A stretch of 64,000 nt of DNA from G965212025 sp965212025 (GCA_965212025.1 OZ243039.1:558001-622000), one strand, 5' to 3'; positions 9,107-19,146 are shown, counted from the first letter of the stretch. Numbers and translations are program-made. Notes: generated by a model from the letters alone, not told the origin.

Positions 9107-9230
9107 GGAGTTGGAGCAAAAAACCAGAACTACTGATTTAATCGCAACAGACCTTCCTTACGAGATAGACTTTGAAAATAATTTCTGTAACAAGCCAAAC
9201 ACTTTCAATCTGAATTTTTTGATAGCGAAA
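9107..9230 (+). pseudogene. Relic of a DNA adenine methyltransferase fused in frame ahead of the Type ISP gene
   Basis: The translated segment around DLIATDLPYEIDFENN and NKPNTFNLNFL closely parallels DLITTDPPYEINFENN and DKPNVLNWNFL in the intact methyltransferase at 17012. The catalytic DPPY has become DLPY, and the homology stops exactly before the ATG of the Type ISP enzyme. It is open in frame with that gene from a TTG at 9078, so an annotation program may fuse the two. Confidence 0.6.
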
Positions 9231-12200
9231 ATGATTTCCTTGGCAGATGCCCTTGATCAGCTCCGGGAAAGGAGCCATTCGACATCAGATCAAGGAACGC
9301 GCTTTGAGCGGTTGGTGCAGGCTGCTTTACTCGCTGACCCGGTACAGAAAACGCAATTCAAAAAAATCCGTTCCTGGAAAGACTGGGCATCACTTAACGA
9401 CCAGGATGCGCATCGACAGGATACAGGCATTGACCTGGTAGCTGAACTCTCGACAGCGCAAGGCGGCGGCAATGTTGCCATTCAGTGCAAATTCTACGAG
9501 GCCGGCAAGTCACAGATCTCCAAGCAAGACATTGACAGTTTCCTTTCTGCGTCAGGACGTGTCTTTCAGGATTCCCAGAGACGTAAACACCGCTTCGCCA
9601 GACGGATGATCGTAACGACGCTGGACCGCTGGACCAAGCACGCCGAGGATGCGATCCGTGATCAGACAATTCCGGTCACCCGTTTCGACTTCAACCAGCT
9701 GAAAAACATGCAAGTGGATTGGAAGGGACTGCTCACTCCATCCATAGTGCAACCTAGGCGAGACCCCAAAGCGTTGCGGCCTTACCAAAAAGAAGCTGTG
9801 CAGAAGGTCTGCGTGGCTTTTGATGCGGGTGAGGAGCGCGGACGATTGATCATGGCGTGCGGCACAGGGAAAACGCTGGTCGGCTTGCGGATTGCCGAAA
9901 AACAGGTTCGGCCAGGCGGGCGAGTGCTGGTGGTGATGCCTTCTCTTTCTTTGCTCTCGCAGACGCTATACGAATGGGTGGCAGACAGTTCCCGCACCTT
10001 GCATACCTTGGCGGTGTGCTCGGATTCGCAGGTACATCAACGGAAAAAAGAGGATCAGCAAAAAGAGGATATTTCTCCCGTCGATATGGTGATCCCTCCA
10101 ACTACAGACTCGGACAGACTTGCCAACGCCCTGCGGGCTTCGCACCTTGGGAACGGAGACGGTAAACCGATGACGGTGGTCTTCGCCACGTACCAGTCCC
10201 TGGAAGTGATTCAGAAGGCGCAGCAACATAACCTTCTTGGCAACCGCCCAACACCCTTTGACTTGGTCATTGCTGATGAAGCGCACCGCACTGCGGGAAC
10301 CGAGAAGCGCATCAGGAGCACTGACATAAAGGGAAGCGGAGACAAGGAGACCCCACTGTTCACAAGGATTCATGACCGCGAATTTGTGACTGCCCAATGG
10401 CGGCTTTACATGACCGCGACACCGAAGGTCTACGGCTCCACCGTGACGAGCAAAGCAAAAGAAGAAGACTTGGCGATCTTCTCCATGGACGATGATGCGG
10501 TATTTGGCAAAGAGCTGTACCGCTATTCCTTTTCGGATGCAGTCAAGGCTGGACACTTGGCTGATTATCAAGTTGTGGTCTTGGGTCTGTATCGTGATCA
10601 GAAGACGAAGGGGATTCTGAAAAAGCTGCTACACGAGACAGGAGACGAAGACCAGCAACGAGACCTGCCTGCGCTTGTAAAAATGCTCGGTTCCTGGCAA
10701 GCCATAAATAACCCCCAAGCTGGCAAAAACTTAGGCAAAGATGGTAAGCACAAACAAAACGGTTCATCCGTTCGGCTAAAAAGAGTGCTGTTTTTTTCGG
10801 GAACCATCAAGGCATCCAAATACATCGAAGCCAACTTTAGAGGCTTGGCCGATGAGGCCAATGAGGCCAATAAATATCTGTCACCGGACAGATGTTTAAC
10901 GCCACAAGTGAGGCATGTTGACGGCACCATGGGTGCCCTGAGCCGTAACAAAGTTCTGGACTGGTTGCGAGATGAGCAGACCTCGGAAGGAGAATGCCGG
11001 ATCATCAGCAATGTCCGTTGCCTGACCGAGGGTATTGATGTGCCCGCACTGGATGGGGTGGTCTTTTTCTCGCCTCGCAAGTCCCAAGTCGATGTTGTCC
11101 AGGCAGTCGGCCGTGTCATGCGCAAGACCAGCAAAAAGGAACTCGGATACATCATCCTGCCAGTAGCCGTTCTGCCCGAGGAGAAACCAGAGCAATTCCT
11201 GGAAAACAGCGCGACATACCGGCACGTCTGGCAAGTTCTGGCAGCCCTGCGCTCGCATGACGAACGCTTCGAGGCAAAAATCAACCAGATGGAGTTCACC
11301 CGCAAGTTGCCGGATAACCTGAAAATTGTCCCCCCGTACGACATTGGAATCAGCGATCACCAAAATGAGATAGGTGAACATCACGAGGCGGGACAACTTG
11401 AGCAATGGCCTTTGAATATTGGACTGACTTTAGAGCAATGGCAAAACATCATTACCCCTCGTCTGGTCAAAAATTGTGGCTCTCGGCGCTATTGGAGTGA
11501 CTGGGCGGAGAAAATCGCCGAAATCGCCCAAGGAGTCAGCTCAGAGATAGAAAAGCAAACAGATAAAGACGATCGCTTCGGCGAATGTTTTAAGAGCTTT
11601 CTGAAGGGCTTACAGGCGAATATCCACCCTGGCGTCACGTCAGAACAGGCAACAGAGATATTGGCGCAACACTGGATTACCGGGCCTGTCTTCAACGCCC
11701 TGTTCGAGAACTATCAATTTAGCGAGAAAAACGCGGTCTCGCAAAATATTGACGCAATTTTCCGTGAAATGACCACGAGAGGTATGGGTGAAAATCTGGA
11801 AGAGTTGCAAAAATTCTACCAAGATGTCGCGAATCGTGCGGCTGGAATAGACACGCTGGAAGGTCGCCAGAATATTATGGAAAAGCTCTACGAGGACTTC
11901 TTCACCAAAGCCTTCAAAAAGGATGCTGACCGCCTGGGAATTGCCTATACGCCCACTCAGGTGGTGGATTTCATTCTAAAAAGCGCAGACCACGTCTTGC
12001 AGCGAGAATTTGGCCGCAAGATCAGCGATACGGAGGTGCACGTGCTGGACCCCTTCTCCGGAACCGGACGTTTTCTGGTGCGCCTGCTCGCTAACAAGGA
12101 CTTGATTCGGGACGAAGACCTGGAACGAAAATACCGGCACGAATTGCACATGAATGAAATCATGCTGCTCCCCTATTACATCGGCAATGTCAACGTCGAA

Positions 12201-14213
12201 CAGGCCTATCACAGCCGCAGAGCGGAAAAGCAGGGGGCGAAGGAAGCTGAAGGTTATGCCTCTTTTCCTGGAGGAGTACTGGCAGACACCTTCCAGATGG
12301 CAGAAAAACCGAACCGGGATCTGTTCCGGAATGCCCTACCTCTCAATTCCGAGCAGGCCAAACGCCAGAAAGAAACGCGTCTTCAGGTGATCGTCAGCAA
12401 TCCCCCGTACTCGGTCGGACAAAAATCTGCCAACGATGCCAACCAGAATCAGGCATATCCGGCACTGGCAAAGAGAATACAAGACACCTACGTCTCACAA
12501 TCCAAAGCACAAGTAAAGAAGTCTTTATACGATTCCTATATCCTGGCAATCCGCTGGGCATTGGATCGGGTAGGCGAGGAAGGAGTGGTCGCCTTCATCA
12601 CCAATGCCGGTTTTATCAATGGAAAGTCATCCGATGGCTTACGCAAACACCTGCGCCAGGAATGCAGTGCCGTCTACGTCCTGAACTTGCGCGGGAATGC
12701 CAATACGCAGGGGGAACAACGGAAAAAAGAAAAGGACGGAATCTTCGGCCAGCGCTCAAAGGTTCCGACAGCCATTCTGATATTGGTGAAGCAACGGAAC
12801 AGAAAGGGAGCCGGTACAGTCTACTACCACGACATCGGCGACTATTTGAAGCTAAAAGACAAACTGAAATGGCTGCAAGAGAATTCGCTGATGAATATCA
12901 GCTGGCAAGTTCTGCAACCAAACGAAGAGGGTGACTGGCTCGACCCGAGGGATCCGGATTTTAGCCATTATTTACCGCTCGGCGATGAAGGTGTCAAAAG
13001 ATCCGCGTTGAAACGGCGCGCGCCGCAAGATGGCTTGGATTTGCGAAACAGCAAGGCGCAAAGCCTTGTTTCCGTATTCACTAATGGCGTGGTTAGCAGT
13101 CGGGATGCCTGGGCGTGGAATTTTTCTGCCCAATCCTTGCGCAAAAATATGGAGCAAATGATCGACTTCTACAACCAGGAAGTAGCACGTTATAGCGAAC
13201 AATTCGCGCAGAAAGGCTCACTGGCGTATGAACAAGTACAGGCTTTTGTGAATCAAGACGCCAAACTAATCTCATGGTCCAGAAGACTATTTCAGGCGGT
13301 GCCTAAAAAGCACCTCGCCTCTTTCAGTGACGAGGCAATCCGCACCGGAATGTACCGGCCTTTCTGTCAAAAATATCTCTATTACGAGTCTTTCTACAAT
13401 GAGGTCTTATACAAAACCCAGCAATGTTGGCCGCGCCCGGAAACCATTAACCCGGCACTGGGGGTACTCGGACAAGGAGAAAATCAGGAGTTTTCTGTCT
13501 GGGCAACCAATCTGTTACCAGATTTTCACCTACTTTCTGGCGCAAAGTGGTTCCCGCTCCACTGGTGGGACAATGACAACCGACAGCACTCAAATATCAG
13601 CCCTGCGGCAATTGCCCATTTCCAGGCAGGCCTGGATGCTGACCGGCTCAGTCCGGAAGATTTGCTCCACTATGCCTACGGCGTGTTACACCACCCGGAC
13701 TATCGGAAACGCTTCAAAGGCAACCTTTGCCGGGAAATGGCAAGGCTACCCTGTGTTGCCGATTGGCAAAGGTTCATGCAGGCAGGTCGCGACTTAATGA
13801 AGCTGCATATCGCTTACGACAAAGCCGAACCCTATCCTCTGCAGAGAACAGAAAATCCGAAGCACCCGCAAGACCCTACGAAAAGAAGCGCAAGAGCCGG
13901 GCTGTCATACATTCGCTACACAGACAAAAAGGAGCGGAAGGAAGTAATCATCAACGAACGAATCCGGCTGTCCGGGATACCCACTGAGACTTACAACTAT
14001 AAAGTGGGCGGCAAGTCACTCCCTGATTGGGTCATTAGGAACTGTCAGAAGACAACCGACAAAAAATCCGGAATTGTCAGTGATGCAACAGATTTCAGTG
14101 AAAATCCAGACTACTTCCCTGACCTCTTCGCAAAAGCAGTGCGTGTCGGCATCGAAAGCAGCAGGATCGTAGCAGGGCTCCCTGAACTACGAATCCTCGA
14201 CACCAAAAAATAA
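9231..14213 (+). CDS. Type ISP single-polypeptide restriction-modification enzyme (LlaGI/LlaBIII-like)
   Basis: 1660 aa from the ATG at 9231. Order of domains: Mrr-like PD-(D/E)xK nuclease (GID near residue 68, QCK near 85-87); SF2 helicase-type ATPase with CGTGKT near 209, DEAH near 345 and QAVGRVMR near 625; an alpha-helical coupler; an N6-adenine methyltransferase with motif I LDPFSGTGRFL near 938 and motif IV NPPY near 1055; and a C-terminal target-recognition region containing MYRPFCQKYLYYE. This is the architecture of Type ISP enzymes, which translocate along DNA and cut when two converge, with methylation of one strand protecting the host. All key motifs look intact and there is no internal stop. 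Its G+C content is nearer to the core genome than its A+T-rich neighbours. Starting at 9078 would add methyltransferase debris. Confidence 0.9.
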   Translation: MISLADALDQLRERSHSTSDQGTRFERLVQAALLADPVQKTQFKKIRSWKDWASLNDQDAHRQDTGIDLVAELSTAQGGGNVAIQCKFYEAGKSQISKQDIDSFLSASGRVFQDSQRRKHRFARRMIVTTLDRWTKHAEDAIRDQTIPVTRFDFNQLKNMQVDWKGLLTPSIVQPRRDPKALRPYQKEAVQKVCVAFDAGEERGRLIMACGTGKTLVGLRIAEKQVRPGGRVLVVMPSLSLLSQTLYEWVADSSRTLHTLAVCSDSQVHQRKKEDQQKEDISPVDMVIPPTTDSDRLANALRASHLGNGDGKPMTVVFATYQSLEVIQKAQQHNLLGNRPTPFDLVIADEAHRTAGTEKRIRSTDIKGSGDKETPLFTRIHDREFVTAQWRLYMTATPKVYGSTVTSKAKEEDLAIFSMDDDAVFGKELYRYSFSDAVKAGHLADYQVVVLGLYRDQKTKGILKKLLHETGDEDQQRDLPALVKMLGSWQAINNPQAGKNLGKDGKHKQNGSSVRLKRVLFFSGTIKASKYIEANFRGLADEANEANKYLSPDRCLTPQVRHVDGTMGALSRNKVLDWLRDEQTSEGECRIISNVRCLTEGIDVPALDGVVFFSPRKSQVDVVQAVGRVMRKTSKKELGYIILPVAVLPEEKPEQFLENSATYRHVWQVLAALRSHDERFEAKINQMEFTRKLPDNLKIVPPYDIGISDHQNEIGEHHEAGQLEQWPLNIGLTLEQWQNIITPRLVKNCGSRRYWSDWAEKIAEIAQGVSSEIEKQTDKDDRFGECFKSFLKGLQANIHPGVTSEQATEILAQHWITGPVFNALFENYQFSEKNAVSQNIDAIFREMTTRGMGENLEELQKFYQDVANRAAGIDTLEGRQNIMEKLYEDFFTKAFKKDADRLGIAYTPTQVVDFILKSADHVLQREFGRKISDTEVHVLDPFSGTGRFLVRLLANKDLIRDEDLERKYRHELHMNEIMLLPYYIGNVNVEQAYHSRRAEKQGAKEAEGYASFPGGVLADTFQMAEKPNRDLFRNALPLNSEQAKRQKETRLQVIVSNPPYSVGQKSANDANQNQAYPALAKRIQDTYVSQSKAQVKKSLYDSYILAIRWALDRVGEEGVVAFITNAGFINGKSSDGLRKHLRQECSAVYVLNLRGNANTQGEQRKKEKDGIFGQRSKVPTAILILVKQRNRKGAGTVYYHDIGDYLKLKDKLKWLQENSLMNISWQVLQPNEEGDWLDPRDPDFSHYLPLGDEGVKRSALKRRAPQDGLDLRNSKAQSLVSVFTNGVVSSRDAWAWNFSAQSLRKNMEQMIDFYNQEVARYSEQFAQKGSLAYEQVQAFVNQDAKLISWSRRLFQAVPKKHLASFSDEAIRTGMYRPFCQKYLYYESFYNEVLYKTQQCWPRPETINPALGVLGQGENQEFSVWATNLLPDFHLLSGAKWFPLHWWDNDNRQHSNISPAAIAHFQAGLDADRLSPEDLLHYAYGVLHHPDYRKRFKGNLCREMARLPCVADWQRFMQAGRDLMKLHIAYDKAEPYPLQRTENPKHPQDPTKRSARAGLSYIRYTDKKERKEVIINERIRLSGIPTETYNYKVGGKSLPDWVIRNCQKTTDKKSGIVSDATDFSENPDYFPDLFAKAVRVGIESSRIVAGLPELRILDTKK

Positions 14214-14322
14214 GCCATGCAGAAAGACAAAAAATGCCCCAACAACAGATTTTAAGAATCAAAAGCCTAACACTTCACTCACCACACCATCGTCTGCTGA
14301 GGATTAAAGGAGATTTTAAAAC

Positions 14323-16173
14323 ATGCTGAACAGTAAAGTTAAAGAATACCTAGACAGTTTAGAGCAAGGCCTAGAGGTTCTTGAGTATCCCAATGTAGAG
14401 CTCAATATAGCAAGACACGTGCTGGATATTTTAAAACAAAATAAAAATTACAAGCCAACAAAAGAAGATCAAGCTGAATGTATTGCATTTGACTTTGCCG
14501 CTGTTAATCATAATGAAGACGATTCAAGAACTTACTACGGGCCAGCGTTTGATATTTCATACAAAGACAAACGAAAATCTAACTCCCCCTGGATTCAAGC
14601 AATAGATCAGAACATGCTTGAGTATTGGGAGAAAAGAGCCAAAGAAAGCAAAAATCCAATTTTAACATCACGATACTCAGATATGGTTGTTGATTTTTCA
14701 CCAAAGTATTTTAACAAAAATGCTGGTATTGATTTATTTTGCATTGTGATAGATTCAAATATTAAAATTTGCGAACAGCTACTTGCGGTTCCCGCTGATT
14801 GTAAAAGAAAAATCAAAAGATCATTACTATTAGCAATTAGTATAAATAACAAGGAGCGTATAACAAATATAAAGGATACAATCATAAAACTGGAAAAGGA
14901 TATTGCAACTGACGATGAGTCAAAATTTTGCGGGTTCGCCTTCCGGTGGTTACTTTTAGACTTTTCAAAAAAAGTAAACCTTGAAGAAGATGAAATAAAA
15001 GGACTTGTAAAGGAAGTTGAAGAGAGACTTAAAAGAGTTGTTACAGATCCAATCTTTGCAGGCGATGCTGTAGAACTTCTTGCAGAGTACTATTCAAGAA
15101 ATAAAGACCAAATGAATCTTATGCGTGTTTTGAACGTTTTAGAAAATTCACTAAAAGCAGATGAGCGGTTAATTTCAGATGTATATATGAAGAATTATAA
15201 TTATCAACGTATATACGATTTATACAAAAAATATTCAAATTTTCCAAAACCTAAAGAAGCATGTAAACGTCTTCTACAAGAGATTGGGCAACTTGACTTG
15301 GATTTTAAGAACTCATGGACTAAATCATCAGTTACAGTGAAAACTGATAAAAAAGCTGTTGATGACTATTTAGAAACAATTTTCACAGCAAGTAAAGATG
15401 TTAAACTAGAAATAACTATGCTTAAAATTGCGATTAATCATTTGCCAACAGAGGCTGATTTTAAAAAACTGCAAGACCCCTTTTTAAGCGAATCCGCCAT
15501 ACAATCTTTCATACCCTTTAATGTAATCTCAAATGACGGCATAACAACTGCCAGACTTTCCGCAAATGAAAAAGACAATGAAGAGCGCTCAAAATTCATT
15601 GTTGCGCAGTTTTTACCACTCTTGTTTGTTAGTCGTTTACTTCCCTTTACAATTGATGAATTAAGAAGACGATTTTCTGAAGCAATAATCGTTGAACATT
15701 TTGAAAAATCCTTGGTATTTGAAAACGAGAACAAGGATGATTTGAAACGTGCAATTTCTGCATATTGGAATAATGACTACTTTGCTTCATCACGTCTTTT
15801 TATTCTATTGATCGAAAGCATGATCAGACAGCTTGTAAAAATTTGCGGGGGCTCGCTTTTAGTGGAGAACAGAGTGGGTGGGTATAATTATCAGCCACTA
15901 GGAGCGTTGCTAAGAGATGAGAAAATAAAAAAATGTTTTGATGAAAATACTTTGTTTTATTTTAGATTAGTACTTACCGAAAGGGTTGGATTGAATTTAC
16001 GAAATGATTCAGCGCATAGCTTAGAAAAAGAAAAGTTTAGCAAACGCGAAACCTCAGACATATTATTTCATATTTTGATTTTATTGTCATTAGTTAAAAA
16101 GGCAGAAAATAAAACTTCCGTGTTTGCCATAGCTATTTGTCGAATGAAAATAGGGAAAGAATGTAAGATTTGA
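14323..16173 (+). CDS. 616-aa island protein with C-terminal DUF4209-like/HEPN-like RN-x3-H motif
   Basis: Starts at ATG behind AAAGGAG. All-helical, A+T-rich, no signal peptide. The C-terminal part (residues about 480-600), with SSRLFILLIESMIRQL, YQPLGALL and LNLRNDSAH, resembles the DUF4209 type of domain; R560-N561...H565 fits the R-x4-H pattern of HEPN ribonucleases. It follows the Type ISP gene by 109 bp in the same orientation. A role as an abortive-infection partner or backup nuclease of the R-M enzyme is inference. The family assignment is from pattern memory only. Confidence 0.6.
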   Translation: MLNSKVKEYLDSLEQGLEVLEYPNVELNIARHVLDILKQNKNYKPTKEDQAECIAFDFAAVNHNEDDSRTYYGPAFDISYKDKRKSNSPWIQAIDQNMLEYWEKRAKESKNPILTSRYSDMVVDFSPKYFNKNAGIDLFCIVIDSNIKICEQLLAVPADCKRKIKRSLLLAISINNKERITNIKDTIIKLEKDIATDDESKFCGFAFRWLLLDFSKKVNLEEDEIKGLVKEVEERLKRVVTDPIFAGDAVELLAEYYSRNKDQMNLMRVLNVLENSLKADERLISDVYMKNYNYQRIYDLYKKYSNFPKPKEACKRLLQEIGQLDLDFKNSWTKSSVTVKTDKKAVDDYLETIFTASKDVKLEITMLKIAINHLPTEADFKKLQDPFLSESAIQSFIPFNVISNDGITTARLSANEKDNEERSKFIVAQFLPLLFVSRLLPFTIDELRRRFSEAIIVEHFEKSLVFENENKDDLKRAISAYWNNDYFASSRLFILLIESMIRQLVKICGGSLLVENRVGGYNYQPLGALLRDEKIKKCFDENTLFYFRLVLTERVGLNLRNDSAHSLEKEKFSKRETSDILFHILILLSLVKKAENKTSVFAIAICRMKIGKECKI

Positions 16174-17011
16174 AAGAGAGAAATCTAAAAAGAATAATGA
16201 CCGCCTACTGCAAAACTGGTAGGTTATGCGGGTTTACTACTGGGGGGAAATACGGTTACACACTCGTCAAGAAAATTGGAAAATTGGAAAATTGGTACAC
16301 AAGCGCGCAGAACGAACATGAACCCACATTTGGTCGGCGGGCGTGTATCCAGCTCTACTGAAAACCCATGCCAAGAAATATCCAAGTTGGCGCATGTAAA
16401 GATACTGAGGTGATCACAACGGGCTGACACCAAATCGGATGGTCAACAAGAGCAGGCACACGGATTCAAATTCTACTCTCTCCGCTACTTGCCATGCTCT
16501 CTGCTGTTTTAACCCGCTTTAAAATTCAACAGTAGCCCAACGACTCTATTTTTCGTCACTTCACAGACCAACCTCATGCGAGCTTCAGATAACAAGACAC
16601 CGACTGGACACCTGACAGCTCCTTTCAGTAGCCGTTTTTCTTTCTGTAAAAAAAATAGCTGATCATGTCATCCACTGCAATGAATTTAGAAAACAAATGC
16701 TATGTCTGCCACTACCAACAGTCTTGAGGTGTGGGTTTAACCCGGCTCAGGCGTATCGCTAAAACCGTAAGCCATTACTTGCCACAGATGCACAGGTCAC
16801 AAGGAATCAACTTTAGGGAAGAAAAGTTCTTTGAAAGAGAACGCATTGGCACAGTTAGGTGCAGGAACTAAAATTTTACAATCTGCACAATGAAAAAGGT
16901 TGTTAAAGCATTAAGCAAAACGTTGACTCATTTTGTTACATGGGGTAGATTAGACGCTTATCACACGTAAGTGTCTGGCATGACTGCTAAATATAAATAT
17001 TGGATGAGATA
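16174..17011. other. Gene-free A+T-rich stretch holding a tRNA relic
   Basis: No convincing coding frame. It contains the right-hand degenerate copy of the tRNA-Ser region at about 16334-16490 and otherwise unassigned sequence running up to the methyltransferase gene. Confidence 0.5.
16393..16486 (+). pseudogene. Decayed tRNA-Ser copy
   Basis: Aligns along its whole length with tRNA-Ser(CGA): the D-arm region (GATACTGAGGTGATCACAACGG), the variable-arm region, a T-arm-like GGATTCAAATTC and a 3' end CTCTCTCCGCT are recognisable. The 5' acceptor strand and the anticodon stem-loop are destroyed, so it cannot function as a tRNA. About 60 bp upstream of it also matches sequence upstream of the intact tRNA. 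Confidence 0.6.
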
Positions 17012-17797
17012 ATGACTCAAGAGATAGCGCATCAAACAGAGCTGGACTTTATGAAGGGTGCTATAAATGTAGGCACTACGTGCGAACAGGAATGTGATAT
17101 TTCACTGTTACATGGTGATTGCAACAATCTGATAAAGACAATAAAAACTGAATCTATCGATTTAATTACAACGGACCCACCATACGAGATAAATTTTGAA
17201 AATAATGCTTGGGACAAACCAAACGTACTTAATTGGAATTTTTTGGCAACAGAGTTCAAGAGAATATTAAAACCTGGCGGATGTCTGGTAATCTTTCAAG
17301 GGTGGTCACGAGTGTGTGAGACTAAGAATATACTGGATAAATATCTCTTTCTGAAGAATTGGATTATATATGACAGAATCAAAGGCAGGGGCGCTAAAAC
17401 CAATTTAGTATCTACCAGAGAGGATATTTTATGGTATTTAGTCGATGAGAAAAACTACGTATTCAATAAGATTCCCTCTACAATAAAAAAGAAAACAGGA
17501 GGGAGTATTGGTAAAAGAAACGGAAACGAGTATAGGGCATTGTCAAATGTATGGACAGATATATCGCCTATAGTCCCGTGGTCAAAAGAAAGAATTAAAC
17601 ATCCAACACAAAAGCCGCTATCAATTATTGAACGGATAATAACTGTATTTTCCGATGAAGGAAATCAAGTGCTAGATCCTTTTATGGGTAGCGGTACTTC
17701 TGCCATAGCATCAAAAAGACTAAACAGAAACTTTATGGGGTTTGAGAAGAATAAAGACTATTACGACATAAGCAAAAAGAGAATAAGTGATTTATGA
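17012..17797 (+). CDS. Orphan type II DNA adenine methyltransferase (beta class)
   Basis: 261 aa. Motif IV DPPY is near residue 54 (DLITTDPPYEINF) and motif I DPFMGSGTS is near residue 221, the order of beta-group N6-adenine/N4-cytosine methyltransferases; HPTQKP precedes motif I as usual. I prefer the ATG at 17012 over the TTG four codons earlier. It overlaps by 4 bp a broken endonuclease gene, so it was the M gene of a type II R-M pair and is now solitary. Sequence specificity cannot be read from the protein by eye. A+T-rich, signs of transfer. Confidence 0.85.
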   Translation: MTQEIAHQTELDFMKGAINVGTTCEQECDISLLHGDCNNLIKTIKTESIDLITTDPPYEINFENNAWDKPNVLNWNFLATEFKRILKPGGCLVIFQGWSRVCETKNILDKYLFLKNWIIYDRIKGRGAKTNLVSTREDILWYLVDEKNYVFNKIPSTIKKKTGGSIGKRNGNEYRALSNVWTDISPIVPWSKERIKHPTQKPLSIIERIITVFSDEGNQVLDPFMGSGTSAIASKRLNRNFMGFEKNKDYYDISKKRISDL

Positions 17798-18144
17798 CTG
17801 ATGAATTCAGAAATGGAATACTGACCCTTCACACCAGGCAATTCGGCACTGTTGCAATTGATAGTTCAGTCACTAAAGAATTATAGCAATAGCAATACTC
17901 TGGATTTTGACCTACTCGACCCCACCACTAATGAAAAAATAGAGGTCAAATCATCAAGGGTATATAAAAAGAAACCATTAAAGATAACAGCAGATAATTT
18001 ATACAATGCTATCATCAATAGATCCAGCAGGAAAGACTACTAAGGCAAATAGAGGAAGATATAAGCAAAGTAAATTTTGACTGCAACATACAACAAATAA
18101 AGACAGACTACTTTAACAAACTTTATTATCTATTCCGTAATTGA
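17794..18144 (+). pseudogene. Broken type II restriction endonuclease partner
   Basis: Three frames join into one protein-like string: MTDEFRNGILTLHTRQFGTVA, then a frameshift near 17855 into SLKNYSNSNTLDFDLLDP followed by EVKSSRV, then a second shift near 18040 into QIEEDISKVNF ending YYLFRN. FDLLDP...EVK matches a D-x(n)-ExK nuclease core. The start overlaps the stop of the methyltransferase gene (ATGA), a normal R-M layout. Two frameshifts and short length make it inactive. Confidence 0.6.
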
Positions 18145-18254
18145 GTTTTTTATGATAAGTAAAAATGTGATGGAAAATTGGATATAGCAATAAGCAGCAC
18201 AAAGGTAATGAAGGTGAAGGCCAGTTTCATGTAACGCAAAAAAACTATTTTTAT

Positions 18255-18497
18255 CATAAGGAGCATTACTTTTTGGAATCCTTCACACTACGAAAGAATA
18301 GCGAAGATGGTCAGAGAAGGCCGGCTCATGGACAGTTCTGGGTGTGATGAATAACTGGTGAAGGCTTTTCTTGATGGGACGAGAGACTTTTAAGTAAGGC
18401 ACCTCTGCCAGCACTGCTGAAAAAAGCTACGGATGGCACTGCCGATTTGCCCCAGTTCTTCGCCGCTGATGATGTAGGGGGGCATCATTACATGACG
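18255..18497. repeat. Degraded duplicate of the bioA tail and downstream flank
   Basis: Matches 19232-19471 at a constant offset of about 977 bp with scattered substitutions and small indels. The 19232-19471 copy includes the last 85 or so bases of functional bioA. Confidence 0.7.
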
Positions 18498-18827
18498 ACC
18501 GACAACTCGGCCATAAATTCCAACCATCTACGTAAACCCCACTTACAGCACCATCGCCCCTGAGGTGGATGCCCATAAGTTTGAAGCCCAGGTGGCTCGC
18601 TCACCAATGCTTAAGCATAATGCCCTATGCTTAATGGGTCATCAATGCCGTTTCATCTGTGAGCCACGTTCCACAAGCGAGTGGAGGGTGTCAGTTCTCT
18701 GCACCGAAAATGTTGTAAGGCTTGGCTACAGGTATGCGGTGCTAAAAATTGGAGTAAGACCCCTACGCCTCAACTCTACGCGGTAAGTTGGTCTCTGGTT
18801 TCAAGTGAGAGCCTTTTAACCGAAGCG

Positions 18828-18967
18828 CTTGAGGTGGATCCCACGGACTAACAAACCCCGTCCGTAAGAATCGACTTGAGGTGGATCCCACGGACTAACA
18901 AACCCCGTCCGTAAGAATCGACTTGAGGTAAATCCCACGGACTAACAAACCCCGTCCGTAAGAATCG
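18828..18967. repeat. Three tandem 47-bp repeats, each with a hairpin
   Basis: Copies begin at 18828, 18875 and 18922. Each begins CTTGAGGT and contains ACGGAC and GTCCGT as a perfect 6-bp inverted repeat around an 11-nt loop. The third copy has two substitutions (GTAAAT for GTGGAT). A partial match to the first bases lies near 18560. Because whole units repeat there are no unique spacers, so this is not CRISPR. Confidence 0.75.
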
Positions 18968-19146
18968 CAGGGTGCCTTTCTTTTGAATTGTGCGTTCTTT
19001 CCTCTCCTTCAACTACCGGGGATTCCTCGGTAGCACGCTTGTTATACCACAACTAAACCAGAACTGAATCCCTCTACCCCAGTCCCTCACCCTCTCACGC
19101 AGGAAACCTCGTCTCCAAAAACTTTAACTATCCGTACTACAGTCCC

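Noticed and set aside
16170..16361. 63-aa frame after the 616-aa gene
   Set aside because: Low-complexity content and overlap with the degraded tRNA-region repeat; no family character.
18828..18967. CRISPR array
   Set aside because: Whole 47-bp units repeat with no unique spacers and no cas genes nearby.
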